From Rhizophagus clarus (Eukaryota > Glomeromycota > Glomeromycetes > Glomerales > Glomeraceae): a stretch of DNA of 64,000 nucleotides. Position numbers and translations under genes: made by a program. This document shows positions 1-11,512 of the stretch, in pieces. Below the pieces are notes generated by a model. The model made no database searches. It was given only the letters and a program-made list of their open reading frames with translations, and was not told the origin of the DNA. Position 1 is the first letter of the stretch; each line of letters starts with the position of its first letter. The stretch lies in the NCBI GenBank assembly GCA_015698045.1, contig BLAL01000252.1, forward strand, positions 496,001 to 560,000, written 5' to 3'.

Positions 1-489
1 CTTTTATTCCTGATCACTCCTTTCATCATTATCTTCCTTGATCTCTCATTTCATCATCCCTTCATCCTTGATTTTTCTTTTTGTTCCTCATTTTATTTCT
101 TATTTTACTTTATTCCTTTTACTTCTTTTCATTATACATCTCTTTCTTTACTATTGTAATTTGTTATTAGATGTCATTCGTGTCATTTATTACTAGTACT
201 GTAAACTAAATAAATAATTGTTTATCTATAGCATATATGATACAATACAAAATTACAAATTTTAATAAAAAAGTTACTAAAGTTTATTAAGTTATTTCGG
301 ATGTTTTACTATTGTATTTATATTGTATTTTATCAAAATTTAATTCTTACGAAAATTTTTTTTATGAAAAAAAATTTTAAAGTTAAAAATTAACCGATTA
401 AAAATTAGCCAATCAAATTATATTTTTAAGTCATGTGATAGGGGTGGCAGAAAAACTGATACCACCCAGGGTGGCACCTAGATAACTTC
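1..489 (+). mobile_element. Partial MULE-like non-autonomous element, 3' end only
   Basis: The first 130 bases are strongly pyrimidine-rich with scattered TCATC motifs, like the interiors of the elements at 5152, 7878 and 9601. They are followed by an AT-rich stretch and a G-rich subterminal segment (GATAGGGGTGGC, then CAGGGTGGCACC) that resembles the layout of those elements' right ends (AATAGGGGGTGCG, then CAGGGTGCG). The likely terminus is the AACTTC at 484-489. The 5' part lies outside the window. I see no coding sequence. It would be a different subfamily, since its ends carry GGTGGC rather than GGTGCG. The assignment rests on layout similarity only. Confidence 0.4.
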
Positions 490-505
490 TTAAATATAAT
501 ATTTA

Positions 506-2790
506 CAGTCAAACCTCAATGTACCGATACCCTATATACCGATAATTTCCTATATCGATAAATTTTCACTGTCCCATTTCATATTTAATAAAAAAACCTC
601 ACTATACCGATATCACATATAGATTCGCGATGTAACGTGTACCGATATTCATCCTTTGTCCCTGTATAATTGTGTATAATAAAAATGTAACGATATTCAG
701 GTTACACCACATGTTATATTGAGATTATCGGCTATTTTACATAATGTAAATGCCCAAATTTCTACATGTGACAAATGTTTCGTTCTTAAAAAATGTTTTT
801 AATAAAAAAACCATCGAATAGTTCGTGTTTTACACAAAACATGTATCATGTCTCAACAAGGAAAAAGAAAATCCACCAAAGAGTCCTCTCAACCAAACAA
901 AAGAGTTGTTTTAACACATGCGCAGAAGCACCAACTCTGTTTAGATTCTCAAAAAACACCACGGCTTACCCAAACAGAACTTGCCAACTTATATAATATC
1001 AAACAAAATACTGTTTCTGATATTTTAAAAAAAAAAGATAAGTGGCTTTTTATTAATCCAGACTCAGAAGAGTCAAATAAACAAAGAGAAAAGCAGGTTC
1101 ATTTTCCCCAAGTTGAAGAGGCCCTTTCATTGTGGATTACAAACGCACTTTCTGCAAATCTTGTAATTAATGGTGATATCTTGCGCGAAAAAGCTAAATT
1201 CTTTGCACAGCAATTTGAAATTACTAGGTTTTCAGCTTCTAATGGGTGGATGGATAAATTTAAAAAATGGTATAATTTAAAAGAGCATGTTAAGTGGGGT
1301 GAAGCAAACAGTGCACCTCTGGAAATATTAGATGAAGAGAGGAATAAATTGCGTGAAATTCTTAAAAATTATGATTTAAACGATGTTTTTAATTGTGATG
1401 AAACGGGTAAGCTGAATATATTTTAAATAATGTTGAGCACATAATAATTTTTTTTTTCATTTTTAGGGTTGTATTGGGATCTTGAACCTTCAAAAACGTT
1501 AGCGCAAGGTCCTCTTGCTGGGAAGAAAAAATCCAAAAAACGAGTTACACTACTCTTCACGTGCAATGCAACTGGTACAGAAAAAATGAAACCACTTTTT
1601 ATTCACGCTTATCAAAATCCTCGAGCGTTACATAAAAAAAAAAAAGAAGATTTACCGGTAGAATATTATTGGAACTCAACTTCCTGGATGCAAGTGTCTG
1701 TATGGAACGATTACCTCACAAAATTGGATAAACGAATGCGATTACAAAATCGCAAAATTCTATTACTTGTTGATAACGCTCCCGTACACGTTATTGATGA
1801 AAATGTGAGATTGACAAATGTGACTGTACACTTTCTGCTACCAAATACTACAGCACATTTGCAACCTTGCGATGCAGGAATTATTAAATCTTTTAAGGTA
1901 AGTTGATATTTAATTATTAACTTATAAATATAAAGATTATTAATTTTTAATTATTTAGGCACAGTACCGGAAATTGATCGTTAGGAACAGAATTGAAGCG
2001 TATGAAATTTCTCAAGAATTAAACAAAGGAGTTACTCCTATAAATATTTGTGATGCTATTAATTTTAGTAAAGAAGCTTGGGATTTTGTAAGTCAACGAA
2101 CAATTGTTAACTGTTGGAGACATACAGGAATTCTTCCACAAGATGAAATTGATGAAGGCGAAGAAAATGAAGATCAAGCTGATCAAGAAGCCTACAATGA
2201 AATAGAATTACAAGAACTTATCGACCAACTTCCGTATGATGATCCTATGGATGCGGAAGAATTCCTTCATATTGATGATCGTTTACAAGTTGATGGAGGG
2301 CTGACTGATGAAGAAATTGTATCCATAATAAAATCAAATGATGATGAACCAAAAACGGATCCAATTGAAGAATCTCCAAAGGTAATTTCAAAAACGGAAG
2401 CTCTAGATAATTTGGATAATCTTGTTTTATTTTTTGAATATTCATTAGATATTTCTATTGATCCAAATGAAACAAGTTTATTACGAAAACTAAGACATAA
2501 AGTTTTAAAATCACATATTAATAGCCTAAAACAAACTACATTGGATCATTTTATTCAAATTGTATAATATGTACGCTGATATTTTTGTTTCTTAATATAC
2601 AAATACTAATAAATATTGGTTAAATCTATCGTTTTAATAATAATAATACGAATTTTATATCTAATTTTATAATAAATTGATCAACGATATAAATTTCACA
2701 TAATACGTATAAATTTACAATATACCGATAATATGATATACCGATACAATTCCCCCAAAACAACTGTATCGGTACATTGAGGTTTGACTG
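506..2790 (+). mobile_element. Intact Tigger/pogo DNA transposon
   Basis: The element starts CAGTCAAACCTCAATGTACC and ends with the exact reverse complement; the perfect terminal inverted repeat is 25 bases. It is flanked by TA on both sides (504-505 and 2791-2792), the target duplication expected of Tc1/mariner-superfamily elements. Length is 2285 bases. Multiple copies of the heptamer ACCGATA or close variants lie just inside both ends (around 523-650 and 2720-2770) and could be transposase-binding sites. The single cargo gene is a three-exon transposase. All structural parts needed for mobility appear present, so the copy may be recent. Tigger assignment rests on the transposase domains and TIR/TSD type. 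Confidence 0.9.
848..2567 (+). CDS. Tigger/pogo transposase (CENP-B-like DDE), 3 exons
   Basis: Exons 848-1406, 1467-1897 and 1959-2567, joined at GTAAGC..TAG and GTAAGT..TAG introns, give 532 residues. Residues about 20-66 form a psq-type helix-turn-helix (TELANLYNIKQNTVSDIL), about 80-150 a CENP-B/Tc5 second DNA-binding helix-turn-helix. The DDE catalytic core follows, with the three acidic residues visible: Asp184 in NCDETG, Asp289 in LLVDNAPVH and Asp322 in LQPCDAGIIK. The first intron splits the conserved DETGLYW motif, and both splices restore family-typical sequence. The C-terminus is acidic. It would cut and paste the surrounding element. The first ATG in frame with the HTH is used; an overlapping ATG at 793 in another frame is not coding. 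No stop or frameshift is seen, so the gene looks functional. Confidence 0.9.
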
Positions 2791-2929
2791 TATGAAGAAA
2801 TTTGTATTTTTCAAATAGTACTAATCAAAAATTTTTTTTTCTCTTTTAATTTTAAAATGTAATTATAATATTACTTTGGTTAAATGAAATCATCTTTTTA
2901 TGCTTAAGTAAAATTATTCAGTAAGATTA

Positions 2930-3426
2930 AGGATATTAATAATTAGTTTAATTCAGTTTTAATTTTAAAATTGCAGTTTTCAATCAAAACTGAACTGACT
3001 GCAAAACTAACTGATAAAACTAAACTGTAAAACTGATTGCAAAATTGAATAAAATATTATTAAAAAGTGTTAATTATGACTTTATTTAATAATAATATTT
3101 AATTTACACAATTTTTTCTTACAAAAATTTATGATTTTTTGATAATACAAAAAATGCATAAAATAAAATTCTTCTATAATTTTAAAAAAGAAAATACTAT
3201 AAATTTAAATATTAAAAAACTTATGTTTTTGTTATTCTTAATTGAAACAAAGATATTTTTCAGGATATACTATAAAATAATATTTATAATTAGCTGATCA
3301 GTTTTTTAATTAGTTTTTTATATATAAAACTAATAATTAACCAGTTAATTTTAGATTAAAACTGAATTGAACTAAATTGGTAAAAACTGATTACAATCAG
3401 CTATAACTGAACTTTTAGCATCCCTA
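2930..3426. mobile_element. Probable small inverted-repeat element (MITE)
   Basis: A roughly 0.5-kb AT-rich segment is bounded by AGGATATTAATAATTAG on the left and, read in reverse complement from the right, AGGGATGCTAAAAGTTCAG. Both ends are rich in CAGTTTT/AAACTGA motifs, as in the elements near 16667 and 22587. The inverted match is imperfect and I could not define a target duplication, so limits are approximate. Confidence 0.35.
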
Positions 3427-5062
3427 AGTAAAATCAAATCTACTTGTGTATTAATTTTTATATAATTAACCTAATATCATTTAACTGATATTTGAGTTAT
3501 CTGAAAAAATATGCAGTTATCATAAATACGTATTTAGTATATTTATATGATAAAATAATCATATAAAAATAAAATTTTTTTTCATATCAAGTAGACCATA
3601 ATATTTCTAATTGATCTTACTTTTTTTTTACTTTTATAATTATAAATTTAATGCTATGCTAACAGCTTTTTATCACATCAATATGATTAAAGTCTGAAAG
3701 TGTTTAAATATTGTAATTATCATTTGAAAGTAGAACAAATAAAACAAAAGGATTTAAAATAAGTTCCAGATTGTATAAACAAAGATCTTTATTTGGCAGC
3801 AAATTTTAAGTTTGATTTTAATGCAATAAGAAGAGCAAAAGCTTAAAAGATTTTGGATGATTAGAAAGTATATTCATTAGTAATATTTATTAGTAGAATT
3901 TGAATAAGTTAAGAACTTAATTTGAACAGTAATGAATTACTTGTTTGATATTTAACATAAGCTAGAACTGCTAGTCTCCAGTGATAAACTGTTTGTTTAA
4001 TATTTAATATAAGCTAGAACTATTAATTTAACAAGAATAAGCTCTTAATTCAATACTTTTTTTGCTATATTATTATTATTATTATCATTATTGTGTAACT
4101 TAGTATACTAACTCATATATATTTTTTACAAAAGAATTGAACTATATTAGTAAAAAGCTCAAAACAAAAATGTGTAAATGTTAATGTTAAGAACCTGTAG
4201 ATAAAGTAGATAAACCAACTTTCAACTAGAAATGACGTGACATATAATAACAATTAAAACATTATCATGATATGAAAATGAAGATGGCTACTAATAAGAA
4301 AAAGGTAAAATCATTACATTGTATATCTAAATTTCATAATTCATGAAAATATGATACATTCTTAAAAAATTAAAAATTTGAAGTTCATATTGTTCAAATA
4401 TGAAAATTTATAAAACTAATTATTTGTGATTTATTTGTAATAAACTATAAATTTTTAAATTTTAGAATGAAGAAAAATATTCATCAAAAAAAATATCATC
4501 AAAAAAAAGGATCAATATATAACTTTAAATTTTTATTGCACTTTACAGAAGATAATTAATTTAATTTTAATTAAAAAAGTACATTATCTGATGGTATTAA
4601 GTTTGAAAAGACATTTTTCTGAATCTTACATTACTAGATGATAAATATAAAGACAATGATCTATTATTAATATTAACTTTGCCAACCAGTATTGAGAATT
4701 GAAAAACTTCCAGATATATAAATAATTACATAAGTATATATTATTTTAATATTTTTTATGTCATTTATGATATTGACCATAGGATTTGAGTGATGAAGTA
4801 AACAATTTTTTTAAAAGTTCTACTGAAAAAAAAATTGTTCAGTCTACCTGAAGATAGAACAAATGATAAGAAGAGTGAAGTATGATATTTATATTGTTTA
4901 ATACTTTAGTTACTAGTATTTGTAACAGATAATTTAAAATTATTCTTTCATACTTTTACTCTTTGTAGATTAGTCATCAGATATAAGATGAGTTTTCATA
5001 ATGCTCTAATTGTAAAGCAGAAGTAAAGTACATTAAATTTTGCTGTTGTAATGAATAAACAT
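3427..5062. other. AT-rich intergenic DNA without a supported gene
   Basis: All frames are broken by frequent stops. One imperfect direct repeat (ATATTTAAYATAAGCTAGAACT) occurs twice near 3945-4025. Nothing else stands out. Confidence 0.6.
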
Positions 5063-5064
5063 TA

Positions 5065-5142
5065 CAGTCAAATCTCTATGTACTGATACTATTGTTTTGA
5101 AGAAAAAATATTGGTATATTTAATTATCAGTATATTATTATA
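5065..5142 (-). mobile_element. Decayed Tigger right terminus
   Basis: CAGTCAAATCTCTATGTACT at 5065 matches the Tigger end at 2790 read in reverse, and similarity continues inward (GATAC.ATTGTTTTG, then GGTATAT..TATC.GTATATT) until it stops at element A. TA precedes it. The inward continuation of this Tigger end is not beyond element A. It appears next to element D at 19515-19623, about 14.5 kb away. Confidence 0.75.
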
Positions 5143-5151
5143 AAAATTTTA

Positions 5152-7454
5152 GGAATAATTTATTTAACGCACCCCTGCGTTATAACGCACCCCTTATCAC
5201 GTGTTTAATTGTTTTTATTTTATTTATAAAATAATCTTAAGCCGTTAAGCACGTTGCAACTTTTCATTATTTTATTTCGTCTCAAAGAGGCATTCCTATA
5301 AAAAAATACAATAAAAAAACGTTAAAAATGTTAAATAAAATTAACAAAAAAAAAGAAATAAATCCTATCTTTTTGTCTCCAGAAGTCTCCAGGGATGCTT
5401 CTATAAAAAAAAAGACAATGAAGGGACGTTAGGGAATATTCTTAAACGAGATTAACAAAAAAAAAAGAAACAACCCTTACCTTTTCATTTCCAGATGTCT
5501 TTGAGAGCGTTCCAGGTATGGCATTTTTTTCTTGTCTTTTTTCAATTTCGTTTTCATATTTCATTTTTATTAACTATTTTTTCTTCTTTTTATGGTTTAT
5601 CTTTCGTTAATTTATTCTCCTTTTCTTTTCGTTTTCATTCACTTTCTTCTTTTTCATTATCGCTCCTTTTTCCTTTCATTCTCATGATCATTTCATCCTT
5701 ATCACCATTTTGTCCTCATCGTTGTTTCATCCTTATCAATCATTATTTCGTCTTCATCATCAATTATCATTTCGTTCTTATCATCAATTATCGTTTTGTC
5801 TGTCCTTATCATCGATTATTGTTTCATACATCTGTTCTCATCATTTCGTCTTTATCATTAATTATCATTTCATCCTCATCATCGATTTCATTTTATCATC
5901 ATCATTTCGCCTACTTTTTTTTTAGGTCTTAGTTTTGCGAACAAGGTATGACATTTTTCTTATTTTTTTTTTTAATTTCGTTTTCATATTTCATTTTTAC
6001 TAACTATTTTTTCTTCTTTTTATGGTTTATCTTTTGTTAATTTATTCCCTTTCCTTTCGTTTTCATTCACTTTCTTCTTTTTCATTATCGCTCCTTTTTT
6101 CTTTTATTCTCATGATCGTTTTATCCTTATTACCATTTTGTCCTCATCGTTATTTCATCCTCATCAATCATCATTTCATCTTCATCATCAATTATCATTT
6201 CGTCCTTATCATCAATCATCATTTTATTCGTCCTTATCATCGATTATTGTTTCATACATCCATCCTCATCACCAATTATCATTTCGTCTTTATCATTAAT
6301 TATCATTTCATTCTCATCATCGATTTCATTTCATCATCATCATTTCGCCTCCTTTTTTTTTAGATCTTAGTTTTGCGAACAAGGTATAGTATTTTTTCTT
6401 ATCTTTTTTTTTAATTTTGTTTTCATATTTCATTTTTACTAACTATTTTTTTTCTTTTTATGGTTTATCTTTCGTTAATTTATTCCCTTTTCTTTTCGTT
6501 TTCATTCACTTTCTTCTTTTTCATTATTGCTCCTTTTTCCTTTCATTCTCATGATCGTTTTATCCTTACCACCATTTTGTCCTCATCGTTGTTTCATCCT
6601 CATCAATCATCATTTTGTCTTCATCATCAATTATCATTTCGTCCTTATCATCAATTATTGTTTTGTCTGTCCTTATCATTAATTATTGTTTCATCCATCC
6701 TCATCACCAATTATTGTTTCGTCTTCACCATCAATTATCATTTCGTTCTCATCATCAATTATCATTTCATCCTTATCATTTTGTTCTTATCATTGTTTTG
6801 TTTTTATCATCATTTTATTCTTGTCATCTTTTCATTTCTCCTCATCATCTTTTCATCTTTTTATTCCTTTCTTATTATCTCTTCGTTTTTCATCATCCTT
6901 TCATTTTGTTCATCTCCCTTTTGTCATCCTTTTATTTTTTTGTCCCCTTCTTATCATCTTTTCTTTTTTTGCCCCTCCCATTATCTTTTTATTTTCATTT
7001 TTATTTCATTTCATTTTGTCCCTATTTCCTTTTATTTTCAATCCTGTTCCTTTTATTTTCACATTCTTTCCCTCTTTTTTTCACTATCTTTCTTTTTTTT
7101 TACTATATCTTTTGTCTCCTATCATCTTCGTTATCTCTAATTATTTGTTTCTAATATTATTTCCATTATTTCTCTCTCTTATTATCATAATTGTTAGGCT
7201 TCTCTTTTTTGTATTATTATTATCATTACTAGTTATGTTAAAGATAAATAATTGTAAAAAATATTACCTTTGATAAACAGGATTTAAAGGAATAAAGTCA
7301 GTTTAATATATAAATTTTGTTATTTTTTTTGTACAATAAATTTTAGCCAATTATTTTAATTCTTAACGATAATCTAAATTAAACTGTAACCAATAAAATT
7401 TATCACGTAATAGGGGGTGCGTTACAACGCAGGGTGCGTTAAATAAATTTACTC
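5152..7454 (+). mobile_element. MULE-type non-autonomous element, copy A (long form)
   Basis: The left end is GGAATAATTTATTTAACGCA and the right end, reverse-complemented, is GAGTAAATTTATTTAACGCA; both continue into a second G+C-rich block (AACGCACCCC, CACGTG-like). Copies elsewhere carry 9-base target duplications, as expected of Mutator-like elements. The left flank here is AAAATTTTA (5143-5151); the right flank is TATTAATAA, so the pair does not match. The interior is pyrimidine-rich on this strand and contains three tandem units of about 435 bases beginning at 5516, 5946 and 6384. Long low-complexity frames rich in S, F, I and L cross it and are not credible proteins. No transposase is encoded. 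Confidence 0.75.
5495..6383 (+). repeat. Tandem units with splice-like borders inside copy A
   Basis: Each unit starts GTATG/GTATA and ends in a long pyrimidine tract plus AG, as introns do, and they are separated by very short conserved blocks. The blocks are 5495-5515 (21 bases starting ATG), 5926-5945 (GTCTTAGTTTTGCGAACAAG) and 6364-6383 (the same with first base A). Element D carries the same blocks on the other strand at 21573-21593, 21140-21159 and 20702-20721. Read as exons they do not give an open frame beyond a few codons. Whether they are spliced is unknown. Confidence 0.5.
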
Positions 7455-7877
7455 TATTAATAAAAACTGTTATGAAATATTTTTGACATATGAATTAACA
7501 AAAAAAATATTTTTCACAATATTTTAATTATATTAATAAAAAAATGTTATTAATCATTTTTTTAATAAATTATCTAATAGCCATCAAATTATTTAGCCAA
7601 TTTGTTATTTTTTTACTAATAAAAATGTATTTTTTTATTAGTAGAATATTAAAATTCATAATAATATTGCAAATTTTATTTAATTTAGATCAACTTGAAT
7701 TGAATTGAGTTTTATTTTAAATTTAGAATTAATTCAAATTAGGATTAACTCATAACTGAAATTATCATTACATGACAGAAAAATATTCAAATTGATTTGA
7801 TTCAATTTACAAATTAACCTGTGTTGATTTAACTTGTTTAAAGCACTAAATATTATACATAATTAATATTCATTAAA
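7455..7877 (+). repeat. 423-base spacer, first copy
   Basis: This AT-rich stretch between copies A and B starts TATTAATAAAAACTG and ends TTCATTAAA. It is repeated almost without change at 9178-9600. An inverted, partly diverged copy of its distal part lies at 21926-22240. No coding sequence is seen. Confidence 0.85.
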
Positions 7878-9177
7878 GGAATAATTTATTTAACGCACCC
7901 CTTATCACGTGTTTAATTGTTTTTATAATCTTAAGCCGTTAAGCGTGTTGCAACTTTTTATTATTTTATCATTTCGACTCCAAGAGGCGTTCCTATAAAA
8001 AAACTAATATAAAAACGTTAGAAATGTTCTTAAATAAAATTAACAAAAAAAAAGAAATAAACCCTACCTTTTTGTCTCCAGAAGTCTCCAGGGTGTTTCT
8101 ATAAAAAAAAGATAATAGAGGAACGTTAGGAAATGTTCTTAAACGAGATTAACGAAAAAAAAAGAAACAACCCTTACCTTTTCATTTTCAGATGTCTCCG
8201 AGGGCGTTCCAGGTATGGCATTTTTTTTCTTGTCTTTTTTCAATTTCGTTTTCATATTTCATTTTTATTAACTATTTTTTCTTCTTTTTATGGTTTATCT
8301 TTCGTTAATTTATTCCCCTTTTCTTTCATTTTCATTCACTTTCTTCTTTTTCATTATCGCTCCTTTTTCCTTTCATTCTTATGATCGTTTCATCCTTATC
8401 ACCAATTTGTCCTCATCGTTGTTTCATCCTTATCAATTATCATTTTGTCTTCATCAATTATTATTTCGTTCTCATCATCAATTATCATTTCATCCTTATC
8501 ATTTTGTTCTTATCATTGTTTTGTTTTTATCATCATTTTATTCTTGTCATCTTTTCATTTCTCCTCATCATCTTTTCATCTTTTCATTCCTTTCTTATCA
8601 TCTCTTCGTTTTTCATCATCCTTTCGTTTTGTTCATCTTCCTTTTGTCATCCTTTCATTTTTTTGTCACCTTCTTGTCATCTTTTCTTTTTTTTGCCCCT
8701 CCCATTATCTTTTTATTTTCATTTCTATTCCCTTTCATTTTGTCCCTATTTTCTTTTGTTTTCGATCCTGTTCCTTTTATTTTCACATTCTTTCCCTCTT
8801 CTTTTCACTATCTTTCTTTTTTTTACTATATCTTTTGTCTCCTATCATCTTCATTATCTCCAATTATTTGTTTCTAATATTATTTCCATTATTTCTCTCT
8901 CTTATTATCATAATTGTTAGGCTTCTCTTTTTTGTATCATTATTATCATTACTAGTTATGTTAAAGATAAATAATTGTAAAAAATATTACCTTTGATAAA
9001 CAGGATTTAAAGGAATAAAGTCAGTTTAATATATAAATTTTGTTATTTTTTTTGTACAATAAATTTTAGCCAATTATTTTAATTCTTAACGATAATCTAA
9101 ATTAAACTGTAACCAATAAAATTTATCACGTAATAGGGGGTGCGTTACAACGCAGGGTGCGTTAAATAAATTTACTC
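7878..9177 (+). mobile_element. MULE-type element, copy B (short form, hybrid)
   Basis: This 1300-base element has the same ends as copy A but only one internal unit. Its 5' part matches copy C and its 3' end matches copy A at every difference I compared. It is C-like up to base 8938 (C in TTGTATCAT) and A-like from 8991 (ATTACCTTTG, AAGTCAGTTT, AACTGTAACC). Its flanks are TTCATTAAA on the left, as in C, and TATTAATAA on the right, as in A, with no matching target duplication. It is therefore best read as a recombinant rather than an insertion. Confidence 0.8.
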
Positions 9178-9600
9178 TATTAATAAAAACTGTTATGAAA
9201 TATTTTTGACATATGAATTAACAAAAAAAATATTTTTCACAATATTTTAATTATATTAATAAAAAAATGTTATTAATCATTTTTTTAATAAATTATCTAA
9301 TAGCCATCAAATTATTTAGCCAATTTGTTATTTTTTTACTAATAAAAATGTATTTTTTTATTAGTAGAATATTAAAATTCATAATAATATTGCAAATTTT
9401 ATTTAATTTAGATCAACTTGAATTGAATTGAGTTTTATTTTAAATTTAGAATTAATTCAAATTAGGATTAACTCATAACTGAAATTATCATTACATGACA
9501 GAAAAATATTCAAATTGATTTGATTCAATTTACAAATTAACCTGTGTTGATTTAACTTGTTTAAAGCACTAAATATTATACATAATTAATATTCATTAAA
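9178..9600 (+). repeat. 423-base spacer, second copy
   Basis: Almost identical to 7455-7877 and displaced by 1723 bases. Together with copies B and C it forms a direct tandem duplication of period 1723. Confidence 0.85.
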
Positions 9601-10902
9601 GGAATAATTTATTTAACGCACCCCTTATCACGTGTTTAATTGTTTTTATAATCTTAAGCCGTTAAGCGCGTTGCAACTTTTTATTATTTTATCATTTCGT
9701 CTCCAAGAGGCGTTCCTATAAAAAAACTAATATAAAAACGTTAGAAATGTTCTTAAATAAAATTAACAAAAAAAAAGAAATAAACCCTACCTTTTTGTCT
9801 CCAGAAGTCTCCAGGGTGTTTCTATAAAAAAAAGATAATAGAGGAACGTTAGAAAATGTTCTTAAACGAGATTAACGAAAAAAAAAGAAACAACCCTTAC
9901 CTTTTCATTTTCAGATGTCTCCGAGGGCGTTCCAGGTATGGCATTTTTTTTCTTGTCTTTTTTCAATTTCGTTTTCATATTTCATTTTTATTAACTATTT
10001 TTTCTTCTTTTTATGGTTTATCTTTCGTTAATTTATTCCCCTTTTCTTTCATTTTCATTCACTTTCTTCTTTTTCATTATCGCTCCTTTTTCCTTTCATT
10101 CTTATGATCGTTTCATCCTTATCACCAATTTGTCCTCATCGTTGTTTCATCCTTATCAATTATCATTTTGTCTTCATCAATTATTATTTCGTTCTCATCA
10201 TCAATTATCATTTCATCCTTATCATTTTGTTCTTATCATTGTTTTGTTTTTATCATCATTTTATTCTTATCATCTTTTCATTTCTCCTCATCATCTTTTC
10301 ATCTTTTCATTCCTTTCTTATCATCTCTTCGTTTTTCATCATCCTTTCGTTTTGTTCATCTTCCTTTTGTCATCCTTTCATTTTTTTGTCACCTTCTTGT
10401 CATCTTTTCTTTTTTTTGTCCCTCCCATTATCTTTTTATTTTCATTTCTATTCCCTTTCATTTTGTCCCTATTTTCTTTTGTTTTCGATCCTGTTCCTTT
10501 TATTTTCACATTCTTTCCCTCTTCTTTTCACTATCTTTCTTTTTTTTACTATATCTTTTGTCTCCTATCATCTTCATTATCTCCAATTATTTGTTTCTAA
10601 TATTATTTCCATTATTTCTCTCTCTTATTATCATAATTGTTAGGCTTCTCTTTTTTGTATCATTATTATCATTACTAGTTATGTTAAAGATAAATAATTG
10701 TAAAAAATATTACTTTTGATAAACAGGATTTAAAGGAATAAAGTCATAGTTTAATATATAAATTTTGTTATTTTTTTTTGTACAATAAATTTTAGCCAAT
10801 TATTTTAATTCTTAATGATAATCTAAATTAAACCGCAACCAATAAAATTTATCACATGATAGGGGTGTGTTACAACACAGGGTGCGTTAAATAAATTTAC
10901 TC
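9601..10902 (+). mobile_element. MULE-type element, copy C with intact 9-base target duplication
   Basis: The 1302-base element runs from GGAATAATTT to AAATTTACTC and is flanked on both sides by TTCATTAAA (9592-9600 and 10903-10911). A 9-base duplication is the hallmark of Mutator-like elements and is the best evidence for the family. The interior is a single pyrimidine-rich unit. The 3' subterminal region differs from A and B (AAGTCATAGTTT, CACATGATAGGGGTGTG). No protein is credible. Confidence 0.8.
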
Positions 10903-10911
10903 TTCATTAAA

Positions 10912-11512
10912 TATATTTAATAAAAGAAATAATAATTTCAAAGTTTGCATTTCAAAATAAGTTTGAAACTAAACTTTTAGCTTTTTAGTAAAAAAACTAA
11001 ATGTAAATATTACCACTATAAAATTCCTTCTATATATGCAAAAAAAATTTAATTATTTGAAGTTTACCTTTAAAATAAAGTTTAGACCTGGTACTTTAGC
11101 ATTTAGACTTATAAAAAAAAATAAAAATAAATAAATAAAATAAATTTTAGTTAATATTTGTTAAAAAAAATTATTTTTTTAAAATAGAGTTTAAATATAT
11201 CTTTAATTTAATGTTTTGGATTAATAAAGCAAATATCCGCTTTTATTAAATAATATTAATAAAAATTCAAAAGAATAAATACCTTTAAAATAAAGTTTGA
11301 ATTCAAAATTTTTGGCATTCTAATTATAAAAGTATAATAAATATTAATATTAATAATATTAATATTAAAATTTTTTTCAAAAGTAGAAAAAAAAGAAATT
11401 AATATTTTTTTTTTAGTTCAATATTTCTATATATTGCAGATTTTGTGCTAATATTTTTATAAAAAAATAAATTTACTTTCAAAATTAAATTTTTAAGTTT
11501 AAATAAAAAAAA
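10912..11512. other. AT-rich intergenic DNA
   Basis: Short degenerate A/T repeats with a recurring TTTAAAATAAAGTTT motif (near 11065, 11170 and 11280). I see no gene. Confidence 0.55.

Noticed and set aside
5495..10719. Long S/F/I/L-rich frames on the plus strand within copies A, B and C
   Set aside because: They come from pyrimidine tracts, exist in overlapping frames at once, have no domain, and are shared only as part of a repeat.
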